From assembly GCA_017451385.1 (NCBI GenBank), contig JAFSPS010000042.1:62001-126000 (forward strand): 64,000 bases of DNA, read 5' to 3'. Source of the stretch: Bacteroidales bacterium (GTDB taxonomy: Bacteria; Bacteroidota; Bacteroidia; Bacteroidales; P3). The position numbers and the translations under genes were made by a program. Positions within the stretch are counted from its first letter, which is position 1, and every line of letters starts with the position of its first letter. The notes below the pieces were generated by a model. It did not search any database. It was given only the letters and a program-made list of their open reading frames with translations, and was not told the origin of the DNA. Of the stretch, positions 1 through 9,345 are shown one piece after another.

Positions 1-519
1 GATGAGCCACGCCTGCATGGGACCGTGGGCATCGGTGCCGGGTTCGGCAACGGATGGGGCATAGACGGTGGTTTCACCACCATAGGTGCCGACCTCTCGT
101 ATCGTGTCAACGACAAGCTTACGCTGGGTGGAGGCTTCGGTGTGATGCGAGGCTTCGGCGACCGCGCCGTTCGCCTGCATGGAGGTCCTGAGCGCAGTCT
201 CGTGCCGCGCAGTGCGCGTGCCACTGCCGCAATGCACGCCGAGGGCACCTATAAGGTTAACGACAGACTGACGGTGGCGGCATCGGTGATGTATATGCAG
301 GGCAACATGATGCCTTTCCTCAGTCCCGATGGGCGCGACGGCTATGCTTTCGGTGCTTCGGCTGCTATGCGTTACCGCTTTGGCAACGACAACTATCTGT
401 CGCTCTATGTGCAGTACTTGCGCAGCGAGCGTATGCCGCTTTACCCGTATCCCTACTCGTGGGGCGGATATGGCTCGCACCTGATGTGGTATGATGCACC
501 CTATTGTGGCTTTTGGTAA
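1..519 (+). CDS. Outer-membrane barrel-like protein, 3' part
   Basis: The frame is open to the left edge, so the 5' end is missing and no start can be assigned; a GTG at 25 is internal. The visible 172 residues are Gly/Tyr-rich with alternating polar and aromatic strands (for example YRVNDKLTLGGGFGV, YKVNDRLTVAASVMY, YRFGNDNYLSLYVQYL). This beta-hairpin periodicity is typical of small outer-membrane barrels of Bacteroidetes. It stops 66 bp before the DUF4290 gene. A barrel is inferred from the pattern only; the family is not recognised. Confidence 0.6.
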   Translation, partial: DEPRLHGTVGIGAGFGNGWGIDGGFTTIGADLSYRVNDKLTLGGGFGVMRGFGDRAVRLHGGPERSLVPRSARATAAMHAEGTYKVNDRLTVAASVMYMQGNMMPFLSPDGRDGYAFGASAAMRYRFGNDNYLSLYVQYLRSERMPLYPYPYSWGGYGSHLMWYDAPYCGFW

Positions 520-585
520 ACTGACGTTACCTCAATAGCATAAAAAAACTAAACTACCTAACATCTGAAAAAAACTTACCCACTA

Positions 586-1191
586 ATGGAATATAACACA
601 CAGCGAGACAAAATAGTAATCATGGACTACGGGCGCAACGTGTATAAGCTTGTGCAGTATGCCAAAACGATAGAGGACCGCACGAAGCGCACACAGGTGG
701 CGGAGGCCATAGTGAACGTCATGGCGCAGGTAAATCCCCATGTGCGAGACCAAGCCGACTACCGGCAGAAGCTCTGGGACCACCTCTTTATCCTTGCTGG
801 TGGCGACCTTGATGTCGATACCCCTTTCGAGGTGCAGCATAACGAGTCGGTGCAGTTCGACCCCAGACAGATGACCTATAGCAACAGCAACATACGCTAT
901 CGCCACTATGGACGCTACACCGAGAAGATGCTGATGAAGATAGCTGAATATCCCGAAGGGGAGGAGCGCGAAGCCCTCACCGACGAGGTGGCGCAGGACA
1001 TGAAACGCAAATATATGGCGTGGAACAACGACAGCATAGACGACAAGGTGATAAAGGACCAGATAGAACGCATGAGCCTGGGACGTGTGGTGATGGGTGA
1101 CGAACGCGAGATAGTGCTGCCTGCCATCACTGGCGCTCAGCCGCAGGACATGATGGACCGCCGCAAGAAGAAAAAGAAGAAGAATAAGTAG
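586..1191 (+). CDS. DUF4290 domain-containing protein
   Basis: 201 residues, matching the Bacteroidetes family DUF4290, which is commonly found directly upstream of murA, as here. The N-terminus (MEYNTQRDKIVIMDYGRNVY) and the central VNPHVRDQADYRQKLWDHL region are the recognisable parts. The C-terminus ends in a Lys-rich tail (RRKKKKKKNK) that could bind nucleic acid or acidic lipid. There is no signal peptide or membrane segment, so it is probably cytoplasmic. The biochemical function is unknown. The ATG at 586 lies in an A/T-rich context without a Shine-Dalgarno site. Confidence 0.85.
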   Translation: MEYNTQRDKIVIMDYGRNVYKLVQYAKTIEDRTKRTQVAEAIVNVMAQVNPHVRDQADYRQKLWDHLFILAGGDLDVDTPFEVQHNESVQFDPRQMTYSNSNIRYRHYGRYTEKMLMKIAEYPEGEEREALTDEVAQDMKRKYMAWNNDSIDDKVIKDQIERMSLGRVVMGDEREIVLPAITGAQPQDMMDRRKKKKKKNK

Positions 1192-1276
1192 TGTGTCGCG
1201 GCAGGCAACGAAGAAAGGCAGATCACAGCACCAGACAAAAAAACATATACTCTAATCACAAAACACTACAGATGAG

Positions 1277-2638
1277 ATGGCGTCATTTGAGATAACGGGA
1301 GGTTATCCGCTGAAAGGCGAGATAATGCCGCAGGGAGCCAAGAACGAGGCATTGCAGGTGCTTTGCGCCGTGCTGCTCACGAGCGAGAAGGTGGTGATAG
1401 AGAACGTGCCAGATATACGCGATGTCAACAAGCTGATAGACTTGCTGATGCTGCTTGGGGTGCGCGTGCGAGAACTCTATTCGGAGGTGCCTACCGACGA
1501 CCAGTGGAGTCATACCTACGAGTTTCAGACAGACCAGATAAATCTTGACCAGCTGAACACGATGGCTTTTGCCAAGCAAGCCTCTGAGTTGCGTGGCAGC
1601 ATCCTGCTCGTCGGTCCGTTGTTGTCGCGCTTCGGGCGTGCCATGGTGCCGCAACCGGGGGGCGACAAGATAGGCCGTCGCCGCCTTGACACGCATTTCT
1701 TCGGCATGGAGAAGCTGGGAGCCACGGTGGAGTTTAAGGACTATGGGCGTCGCGGGCGTGGTGCGGTGCGCATGACGGGCTATGAGGTGAAGGCCTCACG
1801 CCTCGACGGATGCTATATGTTGCTGGACGAGGCCAGCGTGACGGGCACCGCCAACATCATCATGGCTGCGGTGCTGGCACATGGCACCACGACTATCATG
1901 AATGCAGCCTGCGAGCCATACGTCTATCAGCTGTGCAAGATGCTCAACTCAATGGGTGCCAAGATTAGCGGCATAGGGTCCAACCTACTCACCATAGAGG
2001 GCGTGGAGGAACTGCATGGTTGCACACACCGCCTGCTGCCGGACATGATAGAGGTGGGTAGCTTTATCGGCATGGCCGCTATGACGCAGGGCGACCTGAT
2101 TATCAAGAATGCCCATGTGGAGCATCTGGGACTCATACCGCAGGTGTTCCGCCGTCTGGGCGTAGAGGTATGGCAGAAAGGCGACGACCTGTATGTGCCT
2201 GCTTTGGAGCATTATGAGATAGAGCGTTTCATGGATGGTTCCATCATGACCATAGCCGATGCGCCGTGGCCCGGCTTCACGCCGGACCTGATAAGCATAG
2301 CCCTCGTGGTGGCGACACAGGCACGGGGCAGCGTGCTCATCCATCAGAAGATGTTTGAGAGTCGCCTGTTTTTTGTGGACAAGCTCATAGATATGGGTGC
2401 ACAGATAATACTCTGCGACCCGCACCGCGCTACGGTTATAGGACTTGACCATGCCCACCGTCTGCGTGGTCTCAACATGGTGTCGCCCGACATCCGCGCC
2501 GGTGTGGCACTACTGATTGCTGCTCTCAGTGCCGATGGCAAGAGCCGCATAGACAATATAGAGCAGATAGACCGCGGCTACCAGCACATCGACGAGCGTT
2601 TGCGTCGCTTGGGTGCAAATATTGTCAGGATAGGATGA
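1277..2638 (+). CDS. murA: UDP-N-acetylglucosamine 1-carboxyvinyltransferase
   Basis: 453 residues, full length for the EPSP-synthase-like family. MurA transfers enolpyruvate from PEP to UDP-GlcNAc in the cytoplasm, the first committed step of peptidoglycan synthesis. The N-terminal GGYPLKGEIMPQGAKNEAL motif holds the conserved Lys-Asn pair, and the active-site loop reads QPGGDKIGRRRLDTH. Residue 130 in that loop is Asp where E. coli has the fosfomycin-binding Cys115, so intrinsic fosfomycin resistance is expected (inference from the known Cys-to-Asp variants). It follows DUF4290 by 85 bp and probably shares its transcript. Confidence 0.95.
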   Translation: MASFEITGGYPLKGEIMPQGAKNEALQVLCAVLLTSEKVVIENVPDIRDVNKLIDLLMLLGVRVRELYSEVPTDDQWSHTYEFQTDQINLDQLNTMAFAKQASELRGSILLVGPLLSRFGRAMVPQPGGDKIGRRRLDTHFFGMEKLGATVEFKDYGRRGRGAVRMTGYEVKASRLDGCYMLLDEASVTGTANIIMAAVLAHGTTTIMNAACEPYVYQLCKMLNSMGAKISGIGSNLLTIEGVEELHGCTHRLLPDMIEVGSFIGMAAMTQGDLIIKNAHVEHLGLIPQVFRRLGVEVWQKGDDLYVPALEHYEIERFMDGSIMTIADAPWPGFTPDLISIALVVATQARGSVLIHQKMFESRLFFVDKLIDMGAQIILCDPHRATVIGLDHAHRLRGLNMVSPDIRAGVALLIAALSADGKSRIDNIEQIDRGYQHIDERLRRLGANIVRIG

Positions 2639-2650
2639 GAGTAGGATGAT

Positions 2651-2890
2651 AAGATTGTGGGGATATTAAGATTATAAGATTAAGATGAGAGATGATAAGA
2701 TATTAAGATTGGAGGATTTTAAGATAAGAATGAGATTTTAAGATGATAAGATATTAAGATGATGAGAGTGGGGGATTTTAAGAGATTAAGATGATAAGAT
2801 TGTGGAGATATTAAGATTATAAGATTAAGATGAGAGATGATAAGATATTAAGATTGGAAGATTTTAAGATAAGAATGAGATTTTAAGATG
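2651..2890. repeat. Purine-rich intergenic direct repeats
   Basis: The 320-bp gap after murA is filled by AAGAT/TTAAGAT/GATAAGAT words. A unit of about 95 bp beginning GATTGTGG occurs at 2653 and again at 2798 with only a few changes (period 145 bp); shorter copies lie between and after. There is no open frame of note and no clear promoter box. The strand asymmetry (purine-rich top strand) suggests slippage-generated repeat DNA; no function is assigned. Confidence 0.85.
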
Positions 2891-2958
2891 ATAGATGATA
2901 AGATGGAAGGATAATAAAATAAATGTAAAAATAAATAATGCTAATAATAGACTGAAAG

Positions 2959-3723
2959 ATGTTTGAATTTCTAAAACGGAACCAGAAACCGGAACCTATC
3001 TTTGAGACGCTTGGCATCGACTTGCACAACCACATGATACCTATGGTTGACGATGGGTCGGAGAGTGCTGAGATGACGGTAGGGTGCATACGCACCATGT
3101 GGGAATGTGGTTTTCGCAAGATGTATATTACGCCCCATTTCAGTTTTCCTCGTTATCCCAATAGAGAAGACGATATTGTTCAACGTTTTAACGAGATAAA
3201 AAAGACACTTGTCGAGAATGGGGTAGAGATGGAGATGTTGGGCATAGGAGGCGAATACCAGATAGACGATGGCTTTGCACCACGGATGGAAAACCCACAC
3301 TTCCTCACTGTAGGTGCCGATAACTACCTGCTTGTGGAGCTCTCTTTGCATCAGCTGCGCATGGGGTTCGAGCAGGTTATAGAGAATCTTCTGATGAAAG
3401 ACCAGCAGGTGATACTTGCCCATCCGGAGCGTTATCTTTATCTCAGTTCGACTCCGACGCGCTTTGAGACCTTGAAAAATCAGGGTGTCCTCTTCCAATG
3501 CAACATCTTGTCGCTGGCGGGCTTTTACGGCCACGAGGCACAGAGCCGTGCTGTGAAGATGATAGAGAACGGATGGGTGGATTTCCTCGCCACAGACCTC
3601 CACAACTACATGTATGCCGACGCATTGCGCGCTGCCACACATAACCGCACCGTGCAGAAAATCCTCGGCAAATATAAATTCATGAACAAAGAACTGGAAA
3701 TAAAACATAGAAACAAAATATGA
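2959..3723 (+). CDS. PHP-type protein-tyrosine phosphatase (CpsB/CapC family)
   Basis: 254 residues. The metal-binding signature of PHP phosphatases is visible: DLHNHMIPMVDDGS near residue 21, ITPHF near residue 57, LAHPERY near residue 153 and FLATDLHN near residue 213. The family (CpsB, CapC, YwqE) dephosphorylates tyrosine kinases that control capsule export, in the cytoplasm. No kinase or capsule gene is in the window, so the substrate is unknown here. Its stop overlaps the purB start (ATGA at 3720-3723), so the two are translationally coupled. Confidence 0.85.
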   Translation: MFEFLKRNQKPEPIFETLGIDLHNHMIPMVDDGSESAEMTVGCIRTMWECGFRKMYITPHFSFPRYPNREDDIVQRFNEIKKTLVENGVEMEMLGIGGEYQIDDGFAPRMENPHFLTVGADNYLLVELSLHQLRMGFEQVIENLLMKDQQVILAHPERYLYLSSTPTRFETLKNQGVLFQCNILSLAGFYGHEAQSRAVKMIENGWVDFLATDLHNYMYADALRAATHNRTVQKILGKYKFMNKELEIKHRNKI

Positions 3724-5066
3724 ACAGTCTCAATGCAATATCGCCCATTGATGGACGCTATCGCGGCAAGGTAGAAGCCTTGGCCGGCTATTTCTCCGAG
3801 GGTGCGCTGATTCGCTACCGTGTGCGCGTGGAGATAGAGTATTTTATAGCGCTGAACAACGAACTCGCCTTCTCAGCAGAGGTGAAAGAGCCCACGATGC
3901 AGGAGCGTCTGCGCGACATCTACCGCTCGTTCACTGATGCCGATGCCGAGGAAATCAAGGAGATTGAGAAAACTACTAACCACGATGTGAAGGCTGTGGA
4001 ATACTTCCTCAAACGCCATTTTGATGCTTTAGGACTTGCCGACTACAAGGAATTTATCCATTTCGGACTCACCTCGCAGGATATAAACAATACATCTGTG
4101 CCACTGTCGATGAAGGAATGTCACGAGCAGGTCCTTATGCCTTATTACGAGAAGATACTCGGCATCGTAGAAGCACGTGCACGCGAATGGCAGGGCATCC
4201 CCATGTTGGCTCATACCCACGGACAGCCGGCGTCGCCCACCACGTTGGGCAAGGAATTTGAGGTGTTCGCCTACCGCCTGCGTAGGCAGATGGAGCAGCT
4301 GCGTCAGATGACGTTCTCTGCCAAATTTGGCGGCGCTACGGGCAATCTCAATGCTCATCGCGTAGCCTACCCGCAGCACGACTGGCGTGCTTTCGCCAAC
4401 GACTTTGTGGCTAACCACCTCGGGTTGGAGCGTCAGCAGTTCACCACGCAGATAGAGAACTACGACAATATGGCTGCCTACTTTGACGCCTGCAAGCGCA
4501 TTGGCGTCATACTGATAGACCTCTGCCGCGATATATGGACATATATCTCGATGAACTACTTCAAGCAGAAAATCAAAGCCGGCGAGGTGGGCAGCTCGGC
4601 AATGCCGCACAAAGTCAACCCCATAGATTTTGAGAATGCCGAAGGCAACCTCGGCCTTGCCAACGCCATCTTTGAACATCTGAGCCACAAACTGCCTATA
4701 TCACGTATGCAGCGAGACTTGACAGACTCCACGGTGAGCCGCAACATCGGTGTGCCTATTGCTCACACTATCATAGCCCTCGCCTCGCTCGAGAAGGGCA
4801 TGGGCAAACTGCTACTCAATGAGCAGGCGCTTGCCGACGACCTTGAGAACAACTGGGCCGTCGTGGCAGAAGCCATACAGACCATCCTGCGCAGCATTGG
4901 CTACCCCAACCCCTACGAGGCATTGAAGGCTCTCACACGCACCAACGAGAAGGTTACCGCACAGACTATCGCCGCCTTCGTCGATGGCCTCGATGTGGCT
5001 GACGAGGTGAAGGGTCGCATCAAGCAAATCACGCCGCACAACTACGTCGGATATTACGAATTGTGA
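3720..5066 (+). CDS. purB: Adenylosuccinate lyase
   Basis: 448 residues, normal length for the fumarase/aspartase superfamily. PurB cleaves SAICAR and adenylosuccinate, releasing fumarate, in purine synthesis. The N-terminus (LNAISPIDGRYRGKVEAL), the HTHGQPASPTTLGKE segment with a catalytic His, and the GSSAMPHKVNP signature near residue 291 are all intact. The start overlaps the preceding phosphatase by 4 bp. The pairing with a capsule-type phosphatase is probably a convenience of transcription rather than a pathway link. Confidence 0.96.
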   Translation: MNSLNAISPIDGRYRGKVEALAGYFSEGALIRYRVRVEIEYFIALNNELAFSAEVKEPTMQERLRDIYRSFTDADAEEIKEIEKTTNHDVKAVEYFLKRHFDALGLADYKEFIHFGLTSQDINNTSVPLSMKECHEQVLMPYYEKILGIVEARAREWQGIPMLAHTHGQPASPTTLGKEFEVFAYRLRRQMEQLRQMTFSAKFGGATGNLNAHRVAYPQHDWRAFANDFVANHLGLERQQFTTQIENYDNMAAYFDACKRIGVILIDLCRDIWTYISMNYFKQKIKAGEVGSSAMPHKVNPIDFENAEGNLGLANAIFEHLSHKLPISRMQRDLTDSTVSRNIGVPIAHTIIALASLEKGMGKLLLNEQALADDLENNWAVVAEAIQTILRSIGYPNPYEALKALTRTNEKVTAQTIAAFVDGLDVADEVKGRIKQITPHNYVGYYEL

Positions 5067-5131
5067 TGTGGCTATAGCTGTCAGTAAGCTTAATAGTCTC
5101 TATAACACTCATCCCCCCGCCCTTCTCGCTC

Positions 5132-6937
5132 GTGCTGACTCTGCGCTACATATCCAGACACCTCTGGCGGTCGCTCTTCTTTGTCGTGACGACGGTGCTA
5201 TCGGTTGTTGCGGTGATGTGCACTGCCTTGTCGGTGTCTGACTTTCTGCGTCTGCTCTTCGGCGACGAGTCGGGCGTGGCGCTACCTGCTGCGGAGGGCA
5301 ATCTGCTGTCGCAGGGGCTCAACGAACTCTACGCGTGGCTCATCACCTTCGGGCAGATGCGTGCCATCGTCATCTTTGCCGTCATCATCTTCGTGGTCTA
5401 TGCGCTGCGTAGCGTCCTTGCCTATGTGGCCTCGACACAGATAGGCATCGTGCGTATCAAGGTGGTGCGCGACCTTCGCAACGACCTCTTTGCCAAGGCT
5501 ATGCAGCTGCCGCTCTCCTATTACGGCACCCATCGCAAAGGCGATATCCTCTCGCGCTTCAGCAGCGACATTTCAGAATATGACGAGAACGTGTTGGGCT
5601 CCCTCAAACTGCTACTCTCGGCGGTCATCAGCTCGCTGCTGTATATTACGATGCTGGTCTATATCAGCTTGAAGCTGACGCTCTTCGTGCTCTGTATGTT
5701 GCCCATCATCGTGTTCATCATTGCCGGCATCGGCCGCAGACTGAAACGGCAGTCGGCGGCGGTGCAGCAGAAGAACGCCTACCTCATGTCGCTATATGAA
5801 GAAACCATTATGGGGCTCAAGGTCATTAAGGCCTATACGGCGATAGAGTTCTCCAACCAGCGTTTCCGCGCGGGCAGCCGCGAGCTGACGCGTATGCGCA
5901 ACCGTGTGTATAGCCGTGTTATCTTGGCGTCGCCGTTGAGCGAGTTCCTGAGCAGTATCATTGTCATCTGCATCCTCGTCTTCGGATGCTATCTGATATT
6001 CAACGCTACAGGCGACCTCACCCCAGAACTTTTCATCTCGTACATCATGCTGTTTGTGCTGATGATAGAGCCGATAAAGAATATCGCCACATCCATCTCG
6101 CAGCTGAAGAAAGGTCGCCCCTGCGCTGCACGGTTGCAAGAGTTCCTTGATGAGGATGAAGGCAGCGTGGTGCTTCACCCGGGAAGCGAGCCTTTCAAAG
6201 GGTTGCAGCAATCTATAGAGTTCCGCAATGTGTGCTTCCACTATAAAGAAGGCGTAGAGGTGTTGCACGACATCTGCCTCACCATCCCCAAAGGACGTAG
6301 CGTGGCACTTGTGGGGAGTAGCGGCAGCGGCAAATCGACCATAGCAGACCTCCTGGCGCGCTTCTACGACATCAGTGCAGGGCAGCTGCTCATAGACGGA
6401 CATTCCATCAAGACCTACAATGTGGCATCGCTGCGCAAGCGGATAGGTTTTGTGTCGCAGGAGACCATATTGTTCAACGACAGTGTGAGGGCAAACATAG
6501 CCTTCTGTCGCCCCGATGCTACCGACGAGGAGGTGGAGGCGGCGGCACGTACTGCCAATGCGCACGATTTCATCATGCAGATGGCTGAAGGCTATGCTAC
6601 TAATATCGGTGACGGCGGCCAGCTGTTATCGGGCGGCCAGCGGCAGCGTCTTAGCATAGCACGCGCCGTACTTAAGGACCCCGACATACTGGTGCTTGAC
6701 GAGGCCACCAGTGCCCTCGACACCGACACTGAGCGGCAAGTGCAGCAGGCACTTGACAAAGCATGCAAGGGGCGCACCTCGCTCATCATAGCTCACCGTC
6801 TGTCAACGATAATGAATGCTGACGAAATCGTGGTGCTTGAGAAAGGCCGTATAGTGGAGCGTGGCACCCACGCCCAGTTGATAGCCGCCGCCGGCCGTTA
6901 TGCCGAGCTGGTCAGCCTCCAACAGTTGGAGAGGTGA
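5132..6937 (+). CDS. ABC exporter, MsbA-like (fused membrane and ATPase domains)
   Basis: 601 residues, the size of a half-transporter that works as a homodimer. About six membrane spans lie in residues 1-310, followed by the ATPase: Walker A GSSGSGKST near 395, signature LSGGQRQRLS near 499, Walker B ILVLDEATSALD and switch IIAHRLSTI. The best match is the MsbA/lipid exporter group, with lipid A core as a plausible substrate; substrate identity is inference. The start is a GTG at 5132; the next in-frame ATGs would remove part of the first span. Confidence 0.85.
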   Translation: MLTLRYISRHLWRSLFFVVTTVLSVVAVMCTALSVSDFLRLLFGDESGVALPAAEGNLLSQGLNELYAWLITFGQMRAIVIFAVIIFVVYALRSVLAYVASTQIGIVRIKVVRDLRNDLFAKAMQLPLSYYGTHRKGDILSRFSSDISEYDENVLGSLKLLLSAVISSLLYITMLVYISLKLTLFVLCMLPIIVFIIAGIGRRLKRQSAAVQQKNAYLMSLYEETIMGLKVIKAYTAIEFSNQRFRAGSRELTRMRNRVYSRVILASPLSEFLSSIIVICILVFGCYLIFNATGDLTPELFISYIMLFVLMIEPIKNIATSISQLKKGRPCAARLQEFLDEDEGSVVLHPGSEPFKGLQQSIEFRNVCFHYKEGVEVLHDICLTIPKGRSVALVGSSGSGKSTIADLLARFYDISAGQLLIDGHSIKTYNVASLRKRIGFVSQETILFNDSVRANIAFCRPDATDEEVEAAARTANAHDFIMQMAEGYATNIGDGGQLLSGGQRQRLSIARAVLKDPDILVLDEATSALDTDTERQVQQALDKACKGRTSLIIAHRLSTIMNADEIVVLEKGRIVERGTHAQLIAAAGRYAELVSLQQLER

Positions 6938-7001
6938 TGTATCTTTTGCAATAATGGCAGGCAACAAAGGCATGAGGAATGACGAAAAATCAAAGTGATA
7001 G

Positions 7002-8060
7002 ATGATAGGGTACACAAATATGCGGTATGATGAGCGTTTGGCTCATGTCTTTGACAATACGGCAACAACCTACAAGTTTTTTTGGTTTTTGGCATTGCTT
7101 GAAGAGGTCGTTGATAAGAGGCGTAAGCGTGTCAGGGTGTGGGACATGATGGTGGACATGGTCGTTGAGGCATGGAATTTGACAGGTATCCATAAGCTAT
7201 CCTTTGGACGTGTGGACTCGCTGCCCTCGGCGGTAGAGACACTAAAGCGTGTCTATCATTTACCAGCATCTATAGATGACGAGGCATTGCGCGGATGGTT
7301 GCACGAGCATGTCAACGATAAGGGTGTCCAGCAGTTGTTGCGCTTTTTGTCCTTAAATGTGCCGTACAGGTTCCTTAGCCCGTGGTTTGATTGCAGCGAT
7401 TACAGCAACGTTGTTCGCGCTTCTCAGCTTTATCTCAACGGCTGCCCCTATTCAATCAGGCAGGAGGAAGGCGAAATGATGATAGATGTTGATGAGCAAT
7501 GGATGATATATCTTGTTGAGAATTATGAACAGGTAGGGAAGTATATATGTGACAGTCTTGCGGCATACCTGACAAAAAACAATCCCTATTATTCTGCTAT
7601 TGATGGTTTGATGGCTCTTAGGGGTGCGAAAAAGAAGAAGAAACGCATCTTCAACTATTGGGATTTTGTCATTTCTCATTCTAATGATATGTGCAATGTC
7701 TTTACTGGCACGGTGTTGCGTGATAGAGGCTATACGGTTGAGCAGTTTATGAATGCAAGCAGTGACATCTGGCATGTATGGAACAGCCTATCGGTAGAGG
7801 CAGGGTGGCAGCGAAGTGACACGTCTGCTCGTTATCCGCTGCTCTTCTTCTCCGAATATGCGCATATGCATCAGCAGGCTGTGCGTCTTTGTATTGATAA
7901 TCACTATAATGGTTTCGTAGTGTTAGACGAATATAAGGCTTTGGGCTGTTTGCCACAGGAGATGGCAGAAATGGACAAAACGCACATCGTTGAGTCGTTT
8001 GCAGGCATCCTAATAGGAGCTCATAGCGATGACCGATACCTTATGGCGGCAGAGAATTGA
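7002..8060 (+). CDS. HNH-endonuclease family protein with degenerate catalytic segment
   Basis: 352 residues from ATG 7002; the ATG at 7020 (MRYDERLA) is an equally good start. The body resembles a Bacteroidetes HNH family: a YKFFWFLALLEEVV opening, a YRFLSPWF motif near residue 120, and an MCNVFTGTVL segment near 228. Intact relatives have an iDHFlPWsfvahD..WNL motif next, but here it reads VEQFMNASSDIWHVWNSL, so the catalytic His and Asp are missing. The nuclease is probably inactive. The family comparison is from memory, not a search. It stands alone between the ABC exporter and a - strand gene. Confidence 0.55.
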   Translation: MIGYTNMRYDERLAHVFDNTATTYKFFWFLALLEEVVDKRRKRVRVWDMMVDMVVEAWNLTGIHKLSFGRVDSLPSAVETLKRVYHLPASIDDEALRGWLHEHVNDKGVQQLLRFLSLNVPYRFLSPWFDCSDYSNVVRASQLYLNGCPYSIRQEEGEMMIDVDEQWMIYLVENYEQVGKYICDSLAAYLTKNNPYYSAIDGLMALRGAKKKKKRIFNYWDFVISHSNDMCNVFTGTVLRDRGYTVEQFMNASSDIWHVWNSLSVEAGWQRSDTSARYPLLFFSEYAHMHQQAVRLCIDNHYNGFVVLDEYKALGCLPQEMAEMDKTHIVESFAGILIGAHSDDRYLMAAEN

Positions 8061-8094
8061 CCGACAATCAGTAAGACGGCTCTTACAAAGGGGA

Positions 8095-8691
8095 CTATTC
8101 TGAAAGTATTCCGGATAATGATAGCATCTGGCGGTAGTAGGTGGCTTTCTCTTCGAGAGGCATCGGGTAGGCGCGCGATGTAGAGGGGACGCGGTGTAGG
8201 CGTATGGTGCGACCCTCGATGGTGAATGTGATGTGTTCGCCCAGTGGCGGAATATGTTGGTGGTAGGTGTCGCAGATGATAGTGGCGGATTTCTGCCCTG
8301 TGCATGCTATGTCGTGGCAGAGTGGTAGGTGGGATAGCAGTTCGGGGATGTCGGTGGGCTCCACAACATCAAGCAGCATGTCGGAGGCATTATGTTTCTG
8401 GCGACGGACGGCGGTGGCGCTGTCGAAGATGGCTATGCCGCGTTCGATGAGCATCTGCCGTATGTCGTCCTCGCGGAAGGTGCGGTGGCTGCTGTCGATA
8501 AGGCGTTGCGCATCGTGGTAGAAAATGAGCCCCATCATCTCCCACATCTGGTTGTTGCGGTTGGGGTAGAAGAAATCCATGCTCCAGCGATAGCGCGGCG
8601 GTGGGAAGCTGCCCAGCATCAGCAAGCGTGCATTGGGGGGCATAAAGGGTTGTAGCGGATGGCGCTCAATGTTGTCGTCAGTTTTGTTCAT
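8095..8691 (-). CDS. Uracil-DNA glycosylase superfamily protein (deoxyinosine/uracil type)
   Basis: 198 residues. The N-terminal third carries the hallmark of the uracil-DNA glycosylase fold: RLLMLGSFPPPRYRW followed by DFFYPNRNNQMWEMMG, as in the DNA-deoxyinosine glycosylase/family-6 group. The enzyme would remove deaminated bases in base-excision repair in the cytoplasm. The C-terminal RLHRVPSTSRAYPMPLEEK segment holds the second substrate-binding loop. It converges on the HNH-like gene with a 34-bp gap. The exact base specificity cannot be read from sequence. Confidence 0.75.
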   Translation of the reverse strand: MNKTDDNIERHPLQPFMPPNARLLMLGSFPPPRYRWSMDFFYPNRNNQMWEMMGLIFYHDAQRLIDSSHRTFREDDIRQMLIERGIAIFDSATAVRRQKHNASDMLLDVVEPTDIPELLSHLPLCHDIACTGQKSATIICDTYHQHIPPLGEHITFTIEGRTIRLHRVPSTSRAYPMPLEEKATYYRQMLSLSGILSE

Positions 8692-8824
8692 CTATTATAA
8701 AACAATAGTTTTCAATTATTATTATCTCAGAAGGACTTGAATGGTAGTTTCAACTACCAAGTGCGACAAAGTAGTGCAAATATAACAAGAATTTTGATTT
8801 CGGAGAGTCAAGGTCTAATAGTAC

Positions 8825-9202
8825 TCACGCCCCTTTGTCGATGTTCTTCTTCCTTACGGATAAGACCTTTCTATAATGCCGTATCGCCTTTGTCACCGTT
8901 ATTAGCAATCCGATTATCATAATAAGAAGAGCCGAACTTGAAATGTAGTAATCATCTATAAAACCCGTATGATTTACGAGGCATACGAGAGAGTCTGATA
9001 TAAGGATTGCATACGCTGTGTATTTTAGGTATTTGCAGTGATAGACACCTTGTTTTGAAATACATAGGCAAACGCATAACTCAAAAAGCAGGTAATAGTC
9101 TTGTCTCCATAAGTTTATGGGAAACAAAATAGCTACGACATAACATATTATCAAATATAATGCTACGAGTATAATTGCAATACGGATGACTAATTTATCC
9201 AT
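8825..9202 (-). CDS. Small membrane protein, duplicate copy A
   Basis: 125 residues, not recognised. Four hydrophobic stretches are visible: residues 5-28, 38-52, 63-78 and 91-106. The last is followed by a basic tail (RHYRKVLSVRKKNIDKGA), probably cytoplasmic. It is about 80% identical to the gene at 9346-9723; the loop around residues 78-96 is the part that differs. Both have the same start context and the same 3' flank. No neighbour suggests a role. Confidence 0.7.
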   Translation of the reverse strand: MDKLVIRIAIILVALYLIICYVVAILFPINLWRQDYYLLFELCVCLCISKQGVYHCKYLKYTAYAILISDSLVCLVNHTGFIDDYYISSSALLIMIIGLLITVTKAIRHYRKVLSVRKKNIDKGA

Positions 9203-9345
9203 GATATATTTTTTTCTCTATTTTTCCACTGCCTTTGTCACTTTTTTTGAAAAAATCTAACTACGTAGCTTCAACTACCAAGTGCGACAAAGTAGTGCAA
9301 ATATAACAAGAATTTTGATTTCGGAGAGTCAAAGTCTAATAGTAC

